A stretch of DNA of 64,000 nt from Prevotella sp. UBA1705 (GTDB taxonomy: Bacteria > Bacteroidota > Bacteroidia > Bacteroidales > Bacteroidaceae): positions 46,295 through 110,294 of the forward strand of contig DCJH01000044.1 of assembly GCA_002317385.1 (NCBI GenBank), given 5' to 3'. This document shows, piece after piece, positions 43,501 through 52,013 of the stretch. Each line of letters begins with the position of its first letter. The stretch's first letter is position 1. The position numbers and the translations under genes are program-made. A model generated the notes under the pieces. The model was not told the origin of the DNA. It saw only the letters and a list, made by a program, of their open reading frames with translations, and made no database searches.

Positions 43501-43632
43501 GTCTTTGTTGTTCTCAAAAGAGAACATTCGCGGGTCATCATATAGCTGCGCCGACAGGCTCATGTACCCGAAAGTACAGAGCACTGCCAACACAAACCAT
43601 TTCTTTGATACTTGCTTCATGATATGAATCAT
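40588..43632 (-). CDS. PL8 chondroitin sulfate ABC-type lyase
   Basis: 1014 residues. The ATG at 43632 overlaps the upstream stop (ATGA); an in-frame ATG at 43620 is also good and both give a signal peptide (WFVLAVLCTFGYMSLSA). Lyase_N sandwich (FKGWRGAWVCYERDM) then the catalytic barrel: His468 and Tyr475 in YHHCNNYPAY, Arg in MSGRHPDG, and NQYGRYLGYGSMQ. The set is that of chondroitin sulfate ABC lyases (e.g. the Bacteroides PUL enzymes). It lacks the T9SS-like tail found in the other PL8 of this operon, so the two probably work in different places. Confidence 0.9.
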   Translation of the reverse strand: MIHIMKQVSKKWFVLAVLCTFGYMSLSAQLYDDPRMFSFENNKDLQFIKAENSKVSLSGTHYKNGAKSLEWDFQSGGVLSLKKDLQFEPRVKGGRDNYLSAFIVWVYNEKPLAGKSITFQFCKDGKVCTSFPMNINFKGWRGAWVCYERDMEGTPVEGMNEIRILAPQTKGQLYIDHLITAIKVDPRYQTADEQLPFVNKNTKNDWLQILKNSRVKSDLSLQPVTEQERKESKIMENRFRSLIYTPAKLYAKQMDEMRAKFKTYKIKEKNGQVTGVPIWFVRHAEAYERMLPKWDKEILTRTGFEMNDYFMLMQKIAIGYNNAANVEEMNELKNMFLLMYDHITDQGVTYGSCWGNIHHYGYSLRSMYIAYFLMKDVLKEAGKLSEAEATMAWYSQVNQLYVKPLVNGMDMDTFNTASLGCMASILLMDDSPEKIRYIRSCSRWLDWGCRPAPGLMDSFKIDGSAYHHCNNYPAYAIGGLNGATQMIYVLSQTQFAVGELAHQTVKNSLLAMRFYCNTTHFPLSMSGRHPDGKGRLTPVHYAYIAMAGTPDGEKGFDEDMASVYLRLVKNPKSTYDKKVFMDFTTKGVQPESDPQGNMALGYACVSVQRRNNWSAVVRGHSRYLWDSEHYVGENQYGRYLGYGSMQILTAPKGREVTQKTSGWQMDGFDWNRIPGATSIHLPLADLKAKIRNVDISSGVEEMLYSDEAFAGGLSQLGSNGNFGVKLHEHDKYNGSFRARKSYHFFDDVIVCLGSDIEDNDTKNNTETTVFQMAAPDEQSQNYWKNYQSNGKVWLDPMGTGYYTPKKTVFTGLVRQESRNNDTDVPNEGMWASLIIDHGKAPQGASYEYAVLPQTTQEKLSVFATAPSYTVIENNRNAHIVRSEATKSLSYVIFEKPQSILPGGPLLKTDTTCLAMVRQLGADKMVLTVAQPDLALYRGPSDDAYKDGKRVERSIYGRPWIKDSSLEIPVTVTLLGKWEFNQSANIKLIEQTNKTTTIQVICKDGLSYNIELNKL

Positions 43633-44660
43633 TCTACAACTTTGATGTTCAACTCGCGAACCACACGCGATTCGGCCTTATAGTTGCTATTGGTAGCAAG
43701 GAATGTTGCCTTGTAGACTCCTAAATCATTATAAGTATAGGTATAGGTGTCCAGTCGGCCGGTAAGATCTTTGATGGACGCTCCCGCATCAGGCGAGCAG
43801 GCATTGGCCAAGATCAGGTCGGAAACCAACCAGCTATACTTCAAATCGGTACCACCATTGGAGCTATGGATGAAGAAATCGCCACTCTTTGCACCCGTGA
43901 GATTCCAGATTCCACTCATGTTATTGGTCACCGTACCATATTCACGATTAGTCGTCATATTCTTCTGGTCGCTCAGATTATGATGGCACATCATGTTCAC
44001 GGGGGTAAAACCGAAGTTCATCGCATACAATTCTGAGGAGGTTCCATCCTTCATCTGATTCACAATCTTCATTCCCACGAAGTTCACTCTGGGCTGTGCA
44101 GCTGAATTGTCATGTCCCTGATAACGGGCGGCAATGGCCACACGTTTGCCCAAGTATGGGGTCAAGTCAACCTCCACTTGTACAGCTTTGGCTGCATTGC
44201 TCGGCGCAGTGGGAAGCGTTGCGGGGTCTACAAGGTCGTTCCATTTAAACTGTTCCACCAAAGCAGAGTCTGCTTTGAAATTGTTTTTGGCCATACCGGG
44301 GAATGTATCAGATATATACATGCGCAGCAAATCGGCCGCAGTGGTGGCATTACCATACTGATACCATACCGCAAAGGATAGTTTTGAGGAAACGATATCT
44401 GCCGGATCCACCTGGTCGCGGTCCTTGTAGATATACTGTTTGCCTTTCTCACCACTGAAGAAGGTGATGAAATCGGGCGTTCCGTCCATAGTGAAAGTCA
44501 TCGGTGTGCCTTTTTTTACAAACACCGTATCTCCGACAATCGATACATTCTCTGTACTATTGACAGCCACATTCAGGGCAGCTTCCTCCTTCAATTCGTC
44601 TTCGCAGCTGCAAAAGGTGCAGGCCAACAGCGAGAGAATAATATATTTGTAGTGTTTCAT
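43629..44660 (-). CDS. DUF5017-like surface lipoprotein of the PUL
   Basis: 343 residues from the ATG at 44660; the longer upstream frame runs into SusD and is not credible. A lipoprotein leader ends FCSCED (Cys19). Then PDFITFFSGEKGKQYIYKDR resembles the start of DUF5017 proteins, which occupy the place of surface glycan-binding proteins in many SusCD loci. Two beta-sandwich-like parts follow (YLGKRVAIAARYQG; TYTYTYNDLGVYKATF, PKD-like). It likely binds glycosaminoglycan at the cell surface. Confidence 0.78.
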   Translation of the reverse strand: MKHYKYIILSLLACTFCSCEDELKEEAALNVAVNSTENVSIVGDTVFVKKGTPMTFTMDGTPDFITFFSGEKGKQYIYKDRDQVDPADIVSSKLSFAVWYQYGNATTAADLLRMYISDTFPGMAKNNFKADSALVEQFKWNDLVDPATLPTAPSNAAKAVQVEVDLTPYLGKRVAIAARYQGHDNSAAQPRVNFVGMKIVNQMKDGTSSELYAMNFGFTPVNMMCHHNLSDQKNMTTNREYGTVTNNMSGIWNLTGAKSGDFFIHSSNGGTDLKYSWLVSDLILANACSPDAGASIKDLTGRLDTYTYTYNDLGVYKATFLATNSNYKAESRVVRELNIKVVE

Positions 44661-44685
44661 AATGTATGTTTCTTGGTTTAAGTCA

Positions 44686-46422
44686 TTACCAACCGGGATT
44701 ATTACCTGTGATTTTCTTGTTGACTGCCAACTCGTTAGATGGGATAGGGAAATAGTTGTAAGCATCCGACACCTGGAAATAGGTGTACACGTTGGATGGT
44801 CCCTGTGTCCAGTTAGTACCACTCTGGGCCCGAGGTGCCAGTTCGTTCATATTCTTGGTGAACTCTCCCCAACGTATCAGGTCGAAGCGGCGGGTCATCT
44901 CGAAGCACAGCTCCATAGCGCGCTCATCCTTAACCGACTGACGGAAGGCATTCTGGTCTAATCCGCTCAACTGGCTGATTCCAGCGCGATTACGCACAGC
45001 GTTGATGCATTGGTATGCCAAATCCGTAGGACCGCCGTTCAGTTCATTCTCACATTCGGCCACCATCAGCAGCACGTCAGCATAGCGTAGAATCGGGAAA
45101 TTGATGAGGGTGTAGTTCTTATTCTTCTTGTCAGCCTCATACTCTCTGCGCCATTTGCCGCACATACGACCATAGTCCACGGTCTCGGTGGTCTTCTCTC
45201 GGTCGCCATAGTTGGCATTAGCCTGGGTGTCGCCATAGCTATACGACTGAGGTCCGTACTGCGACTTCACCTCATCCAGCTTGCCTTTCTCGAACAATCG
45301 GCCGTCAACGGCATTGCCCGACTTAGACTGCGTGTAGGTAAAAGGAGCGATGCTCCAGTTCATTCGGTTCACATCGTTGTTGGCTACATACAGTTCATAG
45401 AGCTTCGGCGTGCTCCAGAAGAAGCAATAACCATAGCCGGGATCGGCCTTACCAGTAAGCTCAGCCTTGCTCGAAAGGTCGGGAGCCTGTATGCCGATAA
45501 TGTTGCCAACACGGCCCTCGGTTCGTGTATCGGTGCTATAGGTTCCAGTAAACTCTGCCTCCCAGATGCTTTCCTTACCCGTGGTGTTATATTTGTCGGA
45601 GCACTGGTCTATGAAATAGTCCCAATACTTGGGGGCAAGCGAGTGTCCCTCCTGCATCACCTTCTGGGCAAAGCCATTAGCCTGGGTGAAATATTCCTTG
45701 ATTTTGGTCTCGTTGGGAGCAGATCCATCGCGGAAGTGCTCACCTGCACGAAACATATAGACTCTGGCCAGGATGCCCCAAGCCACCGACTTGGTCACTT
45801 TACCAGGCAGATAATCAATATCGGATGCGCTCTTCAGGTCGGCAGCGCTCTCCTCCATCTCTTTGCAGATGAAGTCGTAGATGGTCTCCTTGGAGGTTCG
45901 CTCTATCTGCAATCCCTCCACCGACTGTGTCGAAGAGGTCTTAAAAGGAACATCACCCCAGCATTCCACGAGGTTGAAATAATAGAACGCGCGCAGAAAT
46001 CTCGCCTCGGCAATATCCACCTTGCGATTGCTTTCATTCATGTCGGGTACGTTGTTGATTTCCTCCATGAAGATATTGGCACGATTGATACCCGCATACA
46101 GTGTGTACCAGAAGGAGGTTACACCCGGGTCGCTGCTGTTGGCGTTGTTGCAGATAAGTCCGCGATTCACCGGCGAACGGCCTACTCCACCGTATGACTC
46201 CAGGTCGTCGCCTCCTACCAGGTAGTAGTAGTCGCTACCATAGAACGAAGTTTGGGTCAGAATGGCATAGATACCTTTCAGGAACGACTCAGCCTCGGTC
46301 TCATTCTTAAAATAACTTCCCGAGGTGGTGCTGGTGGGCTCCTTCTCCAAGAAGTCGCTGCATGAGCTGGTGAGCAGGGCTGCAGCAGCAAATAATATTA
46401 TGGATGATTTAAACAATTTCAT
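44686..46422 (-). CDS. SusD/RagB-type outer-membrane lipoprotein
   Basis: 578 residues. The lipobox gives Cys21 (LLTSSCSDF) and the mature start LEKEPTSTTSGSYF is typical. TPR-like helices (SNRKVDIAEARFLRAFYYFN), NFPILRYADVLLMVAE and FELCFEMTRRFDLIRW-like segments are diagnostic of SusD. It binds the glycan and forms the lid over the SusC channel. It lies 20 bases after SusC. Confidence 0.95.
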   Translation of the reverse strand: MKLFKSSIILFAAAALLTSSCSDFLEKEPTSTTSGSYFKNETEAESFLKGIYAILTQTSFYGSDYYYLVGGDDLESYGGVGRSPVNRGLICNNANSSDPGVTSFWYTLYAGINRANIFMEEINNVPDMNESNRKVDIAEARFLRAFYYFNLVECWGDVPFKTSSTQSVEGLQIERTSKETIYDFICKEMEESAADLKSASDIDYLPGKVTKSVAWGILARVYMFRAGEHFRDGSAPNETKIKEYFTQANGFAQKVMQEGHSLAPKYWDYFIDQCSDKYNTTGKESIWEAEFTGTYSTDTRTEGRVGNIIGIQAPDLSSKAELTGKADPGYGYCFFWSTPKLYELYVANNDVNRMNWSIAPFTYTQSKSGNAVDGRLFEKGKLDEVKSQYGPQSYSYGDTQANANYGDREKTTETVDYGRMCGKWRREYEADKKNKNYTLINFPILRYADVLLMVAECENELNGGPTDLAYQCINAVRNRAGISQLSGLDQNAFRQSVKDERAMELCFEMTRRFDLIRWGEFTKNMNELAPRAQSGTNWTQGPSNVYTYFQVSDAYNYFPIPSNELAVNKKITGNNPGW

Positions 46423-46442
46423 ATAATTTCAAAGTCTAAGGG

Positions 46443-49400
46443 TTAAAAGTCAAGATTTACACCAAAGCTAAAACTACGGGCTCTGGGATAAGCCGAGAAG
46501 TCCAGACCGGGCGTCAGAGCACCATCTTTGATGGAAACCTCGGGGTCGTAGCCACTGTAGTTGGAAATCGTAAAGAGGTTTTCGGCTGCGAAATACAGTC
46601 TCAACTGATTGATTCCCACACGCGACATCATCTTCTGAGGGAAGGTATAGCCAAATGTCAGGGTCTTGAGGCGCAGGAATGAGCCGTCCTCGATGATTCT
46701 CGAAGAGAACACACGGTTAGAGCTGGAGGCAGTGGCGCGAGGAATATCGCTCGTAGGATTATCCACTGTCCAGCGGTTAGCATAGCTGGCATACTGGTTC
46801 AGGTCACGCATTCTGTTCCAAGAGCTCTCAAACATCAGGCGGTTGGCGTTCAGCACATCGTTGCCGTAAGACCACTGGAAGAAGATGCTGAGGTCGAAAC
46901 CATACCAGTTGAAGGTATTGGTGAAACCTCCTGTGTGCACCGGAAGACCATTACCGATAACGGTACAGTCGCTTGAATTGATAACACCGTCGCCGTTCAC
47001 GTCGCGATATTTGGGCATACCAGGCTGGGTGTTAGACTCTGAAACGAAGTGGGGAACGTTGGACTTCAACGAATAGGAGTCGCCCGACTTGTTGAAATCA
47101 TCATACTTATAGGTTCCCTCGTAGATGTAGCCATACATCGAACCCATAGACTGACCTACTCTGGCGATATAGCTTGTCTGCGAGTTGAAGTTCTGGTCAA
47201 ACTGTGCCGAAGTGAGCAGTGAGAGCTGTCCCTCGGTCAGAGAGAGTACCTTGTTCTTGTTGAACGCGATATTGAAGTTGGAAGTCCACTGGAAATTCTT
47301 GCTCCTGATGTTCACGGTGTTCAGCGTAAGCTCAATACCATTGTTCCTCACCTTACCCACATTCTTCATGGCACTGATGAAGCCCGAGGAGAGAGGAAGG
47401 CTCGATACCAGCAGCAAATCGCGAGTGGTCTTGCTATAGAAGTCGACGGTCAGGCCGATGCGGTCGTCCAGGAAACCGAGGTCGAGACCAAGGTCCCACT
47501 GCTCTGTGGTCTCCCATTTCAGATCTTTGTTGGGGATGGAGGTGGGCACCATACCCACATTCTTATTGTCATTGTTGAAAGGATACACGCCACTGGGCAC
47601 GCTTCCCAGAGAGATCAGGTCGCCCTGACGGTCTTTCAGCAGTTGGTAGATACCATAGGTGTCATAGGGGCCCACACGGTTATTACCTGTCAGACCCCAG
47701 CTCAGACGCACCTTACCATTGTTGATGACATGCTTCAACGCCTTCATGGGCTTCTCTTCGGTAAAAGTCCATGCTAATGAACCTGAGGGGAAATAGCCGA
47801 AACGGTTGCTTCCGCGGAACTTGGAACTACCGTCGGCACGCATGGTAGCCGTGGCGTAGTACTTAGACTTGTAGTTATAGTTGAAACGTCCGAAGTAAGA
47901 CATCATGGCCCAAGACGATTTAGATGAGGCTGTCACGGTAGGTGTACCATCGCTCATGCCAGCCATACCGAGTGACTCGTTGGGAATATTGATGGTCTTG
48001 AAACGATAATATTCATTGTCTGAGTTCTGCAGTGACATACCAATCAGTGTGTTGAAGAAATGCTTCTTCTGGAGATTGGTCTGCCAGGTAAGAGTGTTTT
48101 CGTTCAGCCACGTAGAGGTACGCGTGCGTGTTACCTGCGCATTTACCTTCTCAGTAGACGTACGACCGCCATAACGGGTCTTGGAATTGTTGAAGTTGTC
48201 GATGTCGCCTCTCACGTCGGTGTAGCCTCCCGAAACCTTCAGGCGGAGTCCTTTCATCAGTTCATACTCCAGATAGCCGTTGAACTGCACGTAGGTGTTG
48301 GTGCGCTTGTTATATTCATTGTTCAGCGACATGATGGGGTTGAAACGGTAGTCGTTGGTGTTGTTTACATCGTCGTCGGTTGCATTCTCAACAAGTGCAT
48401 GAAGAGGCATTCCTGGCTGAGTAACAGGACGATAACCCCAAACGCTATAGAAAAGGTTGTTCATGCCCGAATAGGAATTCTGTGAGGGCGACTGACCCAT
48501 CTGCTTGGTCTGAGAATAGTTGACGTTGAGGTTGATTTTCAGTTTCTTTTTATTAATCGTCGTACCCAGACGCCCCTGCAAACGATTGTAGTTGGAGCGC
48601 AAAACGATACCATCCTGATCATAATAAGACATGGAGGCATTGTAGCGCACGCCGTCGCTTCCACCTGTGAGGCTCACATTGTGGTTCTGCAGTGGCGCAG
48701 TCTGGAATATCATATCCTGCCACTTATACTGCTCGATGTTCTTATAGTCGTCCAGCGTCCACTGCTTGCCTTCATAGAGAGCAAGATAGGTGTTAGCTAC
48801 AGTCGTGGGGTACATCTCATTCTGTAAAGACACAAACTCATAGGCGTTCATCATCGGAATCTTCTTAGACACCGACTGCCAACCGATACTTCCGTCATAG
48901 TGCACCTTGGGTTTGCCTATCTGTCCGCTCTTGGTCGTCACAATAATCACTCCGTTGGCACCACGCGCACCATAGATGGCAGAAGCCGATGCATCTTTGA
49001 GCACATCGATAGAAGCAATGTCCGAGGGGTTGATAGAACTGGCAATGGTGGGGTCTTCCACGGGGAAGCCGTCGATGACATACAGTGGAGAGTTGTCCTG
49101 TGTGAGCGAGTTGTTACCGCGAATCACAATATTCATCTTTCCGCCAGGCATACCTTCGTTAGACGAAACGTTGACACCGGCCAGACGTCCGCCCAGAGTC
49201 TGGTCGAACGAAGACACCGGAGTGCTCGTCAGCGCCGTCACGTCGGCCTTGGAAACAGCACCGGTCAGGTCGCGCTTTCTCACTTCCTGATAGCCCACCA
49301 CCACTACTTCGTCCAGATTTTTGTTGTCTTCGAGCAGTGTAACGGTCATCAGTTTGCCGGGAGTGGCCTTCAAATCCTGAGAAACATATCCCAAGAATGA

Positions 49401-49631
49401 AAAAGAGAGAATGGCATTGGGCTTATCCACCTGGATGGTAAAGCCTCCGTCAAGGTCGGTCACCACGCCTGTAGACGAGCCTTTCACCAGAATGCTCACA
49501 CCGGGCATACCTTCTCCGGTCTCGTCCTTCACAACGCCGGTCACCTTGTTCTGGGCATAGGTTGCTATGGCTGAGAATAAGAGTACCATCAGCATTAGCC
49601 CTCTAAAAAATTTAGATCTTAGATTGTTCAT
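46443..49631 (-). CDS. SusC/RagA-type TonB-dependent glycan transporter
   Basis: 1062 residues. Signal peptide (~1-26), CarboxypepD_reg-like domain (VTGVVKDETGEGMPGVSILV), TonB box region (LDEVVVVGYQ), plug domain (DVTALTSTPVSSFDQTLGGR, SIDVLKDASASAIYGARGAN) and a C-terminal barrel ending FSFGVNLDF. It imports oligosaccharides across the outer membrane with SusD. First gene of the nine-gene operon; the promoter is at 49668-49675. No HTCS or anti-sigma regulator for it lies in the window. Confidence 0.95.
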   Translation of the reverse strand: MNNLRSKFFRGLMLMVLLFSAIATYAQNKVTGVVKDETGEGMPGVSILVKGSSTGVVTDLDGGFTIQVDKPNAILSFSFLGYVSQDLKATPGKLMTVTLLEDNKNLDEVVVVGYQEVRKRDLTGAVSKADVTALTSTPVSSFDQTLGGRLAGVNVSSNEGMPGGKMNIVIRGNNSLTQDNSPLYVIDGFPVEDPTIASSINPSDIASIDVLKDASASAIYGARGANGVIIVTTKSGQIGKPKVHYDGSIGWQSVSKKIPMMNAYEFVSLQNEMYPTTVANTYLALYEGKQWTLDDYKNIEQYKWQDMIFQTAPLQNHNVSLTGGSDGVRYNASMSYYDQDGIVLRSNYNRLQGRLGTTINKKKLKINLNVNYSQTKQMGQSPSQNSYSGMNNLFYSVWGYRPVTQPGMPLHALVENATDDDVNNTNDYRFNPIMSLNNEYNKRTNTYVQFNGYLEYELMKGLRLKVSGGYTDVRGDIDNFNNSKTRYGGRTSTEKVNAQVTRTRTSTWLNENTLTWQTNLQKKHFFNTLIGMSLQNSDNEYYRFKTINIPNESLGMAGMSDGTPTVTASSKSSWAMMSYFGRFNYNYKSKYYATATMRADGSSKFRGSNRFGYFPSGSLAWTFTEEKPMKALKHVINNGKVRLSWGLTGNNRVGPYDTYGIYQLLKDRQGDLISLGSVPSGVYPFNNDNKNVGMVPTSIPNKDLKWETTEQWDLGLDLGFLDDRIGLTVDFYSKTTRDLLLVSSLPLSSGFISAMKNVGKVRNNGIELTLNTVNIRSKNFQWTSNFNIAFNKNKVLSLTEGQLSLLTSAQFDQNFNSQTSYIARVGQSMGSMYGYIYEGTYKYDDFNKSGDSYSLKSNVPHFVSESNTQPGMPKYRDVNGDGVINSSDCTVIGNGLPVHTGGFTNTFNWYGFDLSIFFQWSYGNDVLNANRLMFESSWNRMRDLNQYASYANRWTVDNPTSDIPRATASSSNRVFSSRIIEDGSFLRLKTLTFGYTFPQKMMSRVGINQLRLYFAAENLFTISNYSGYDPEVSIKDGALTPGLDFSAYPRARSFSFGVNLDF

Positions 49632-49667
49632 GTGTCATAGGTTTATTGTTATTTAAATCTTATAGCG

Positions 49668-49675
49668 CAAAATTA
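49668..49675 (-). promoter_or_regulatory. Predicted -7 box of the PUL operon
   Basis: The reverse strand reads TAATTTTG, fitting TAnnTTTG, 37 bases before the SusC start. It faces the fimbrillin-like genes across a 236-base divergent region. Confidence 0.5.
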
Positions 49676-49822
49676 ATATTTCTTCAACACGACACCTTAC
49701 CTAATAGTACAAAAATAATCTAATATCGTACAAACCCACTCTAAGAACTTAAAATTCAATCTATTGTACTAAAACTGAACTATTAAGAATAATTTAGGCA
49801 CCACGCCAAAGAGATATTTGTC

Positions 49823-49830
49823 TATTTTTG
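49823..49830 (+). promoter_or_regulatory. Predicted -7 box of the fimbrillin-like operon
   Basis: TATTTTTG fits TAnnTTTG, 37 bases before the ATG at 49868. Confidence 0.5.
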
Positions 49831-49867
49831 CCACGTACTATAGTTTACCAAAATCAAACTTAATGAT

Positions 49868-51799
49868 ATGAACTTAAACAATTACTTACTTGTACCTATC
49901 TCGCTATGTGTTTTGGCGAGCTGTTCAAATGATGAAATCAATGACCATGCGGCCAGTACTCCGCAAAAAATCACCGTCAATGCCTCTGCCCTATCTGGCG
50001 AAGACGGCACCCGGGCAACTTATGAGAAGGTGAACATCGGTGGACTCGATGCCGTGAACGTGGCATGGAAGGCCGACGACAAGATTACATTCTTTGCTTC
50101 TGACACCAACTTCGGCACATTCACCGTGGCTGGTATCGATGCCAACGACAATCATCTGGCCACCCTCACCGGTCAGATTCCGCAGACTCTCACCGCCGAG
50201 ACACCTGTGGCCGCCTACGTAGAGAATAGCAATGTGAAGCTCGTAGACAGCAACAAGCACATCGAGGTGGACCTTTCCAATCAGGATGGAACATTCGAAG
50301 ATGCCATGACGCGTAGCCTGCTCTTTGCCAATGCCACCTATACGCCGGGTGATACCAAAGGCCCCAATATGGCATTCCGCAACAAGATGTCGTTCCTCAA
50401 GATGAATCTCGATTTCGGTAGCACCACCACCGGCACAGCCTCTCTGCGCATCACGGGTACCAACGTGTGCAGTCTGGTATGGGTGAACACCATATATAAT
50501 GGAGGTGGCGGCACCAACAAGAAGGAAATCAACGCCATCACCGTGCCTTCGGTGCCCCTCAACAACGGCGTAGCCACAGCCTATGTGGCCATCTATCCGC
50601 AGGAAATAAGCAACGCCGTGGTGCAGGCACAACTCAACAATGGCGACATCTATACCTTCGACCTCACTACCGACGCCAAGAAAATTTCCTCGGGTACGCT
50701 CTATACCGTAACCCGTCAGGGCACGAAGATTGGCAATGTGAACGAGGCTGCCACGGCTTTCGCAGGTGGCGACGGCTCGGCCACCAATCCTTATCAGATT
50801 GCGACCATCAGCGAACTGAGACTGTTGCAGGAGAAAATCAATACAGGCGAGAAGGATTTTGTGACCAAGAACTATGTCATGACAGCCGATATTGCCCTCA
50901 ACGGTGAGTGGACTCCCATTGGAAACAGCGCCAACAAGTTCCAGGGAACATTCGATGGAGCCAACCATTCTATCACAGGTGCCATCACTGTCAGCAGCTT
51001 AGCCTTGAACGAGGGCGCCGGAATCTTCGGTGTCATCAGTGGCGCAACCATCAAGAACCTCAACAACCAGGCTTCCATCACGGTCTCTGTGGCCGACCCT
51101 GCCAAGAATTCCACATTCGTCGGCGGTATTGCCGGACGTGCGCTCTACAAGAATACGATTGAGCATTGCTCCAACCTGGGCGCCATCAGCTCTAATGCAG
51201 GCTTCAACGGCGGTATCCTTGGTCAGTTGTATCTCACCAACACCGATGCCAACAAGAGTGTTCAGGGCCGCATCGAGGCATGCTGGAACACTGCCAACAT
51301 CACCAACTCCAATGGGGCTACAGGCACCATGGGCATTGGCGGAATTGTGGGCTCTATCAACACTTCGGACGCTACCGTGGTAGATTCAGCCATCGTCGTG
51401 GGATGCTACAACAAGGATAATGCACTGGTTTTCTCCGATCCCAACAAGAAAACTTCATATGTGGCAGGTATCGTGGGATATGTAAACCACAAGGGCACGG
51501 CCGACCACGTGCAGATTTATGCTTGCTGGAACTCGGCCAACACCCTGACTGGTACGGGCGCTGCAGCCATTGTCAGCTCTGCCGGAAGTACGCTTTACGA
51601 CGTACATGCCTGCTGGACAAGATGGCTTGCCACCGTTCAGCGCTATGGAATGAACAACACTCTGCCCTATACAGACTGTGCTCATGGCAATGCCGACCGC
51701 CTGTACCCTTATAGCTCCAACGAGAAAACAATGAACGCCGCATGGGGTTCGAGCGTCTATAACTTCAATCCTAACACTGGAGAAATCGTAGTGAAATAA
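49868..51799 (+). CDS. Fimbrillin-like lipoprotein with GLUG repeats (1)
   Basis: 643 residues. The lipobox VLASC gives Cys19. Residues ~30-290 form a fimbrillin-like region (TRATYEKV near 48, then repeated beta segments). From ~305 the GGDGSATNPYQIATISEL motif opens a stretch of GLUG-type beta-helix repeats (FQGTFDGANHSI, EGAGIFGVISGATIKNL, VGGIAGRALYKNTIEHC). Surface or pilus-associated protein. The next large gene is a paralogue with the same layout. Possibly an adhesin; not linked by sequence to glycan uptake. Confidence 0.82.
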   Translation: MNLNNYLLVPISLCVLASCSNDEINDHAASTPQKITVNASALSGEDGTRATYEKVNIGGLDAVNVAWKADDKITFFASDTNFGTFTVAGIDANDNHLATLTGQIPQTLTAETPVAAYVENSNVKLVDSNKHIEVDLSNQDGTFEDAMTRSLLFANATYTPGDTKGPNMAFRNKMSFLKMNLDFGSTTTGTASLRITGTNVCSLVWVNTIYNGGGGTNKKEINAITVPSVPLNNGVATAYVAIYPQEISNAVVQAQLNNGDIYTFDLTTDAKKISSGTLYTVTRQGTKIGNVNEAATAFAGGDGSATNPYQIATISELRLLQEKINTGEKDFVTKNYVMTADIALNGEWTPIGNSANKFQGTFDGANHSITGAITVSSLALNEGAGIFGVISGATIKNLNNQASITVSVADPAKNSTFVGGIAGRALYKNTIEHCSNLGAISSNAGFNGGILGQLYLTNTDANKSVQGRIEACWNTANITNSNGATGTMGIGGIVGSINTSDATVVDSAIVVGCYNKDNALVFSDPNKKTSYVAGIVGYVNHKGTADHVQIYACWNSANTLTGTGAAAIVSSAGSTLYDVHACWTRWLATVQRYGMNNTLPYTDCAHGNADRLYPYSSNEKTMNAAWGSSVYNFNPNTGEIVVK

Positions 51800-51821
51800 C
51801 CCTATCATTATCCAACAGAAA

Positions 51822-52013
51822 ATGAAAACATATATCAAACCTTTTTGCAAATACAAGACCATGAGCTCCGAAGCTGCTATGCTGGCTGCAAGCAATGGTA
51901 CTGGCGATATGGTCTCTGGCGGAACATTGGCCAAACCGACCAACTTCTCGGAAACAGAGAACGACAATTACAACACGATAACCAATAAATCTGTCTGGGA
52001 TGATGAGAAGTAA
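51822..52013 (+). CDS. Small peptide between the two fimbrillin-like genes
   Basis: 63 residues. The start KTYIKPFCKYKTMSSEAAML followed by AASNGTGD and an acidic C-terminus (NKSVWDDEK) matches a type of short protein seen near surface genes in Prevotella-like genomes: a KYxKP-like start, a helical leader and an acidic tail. There is no signal peptide. It starts 22 bases after the first fimbrillin-like gene and overlaps the start of the second by 14 bases, so it is probably translated with them. Function unknown. Confidence 0.6.
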   Translation: MKTYIKPFCKYKTMSSEAAMLAASNGTGDMVSGGTLAKPTNFSETENDNYNTITNKSVWDDEK

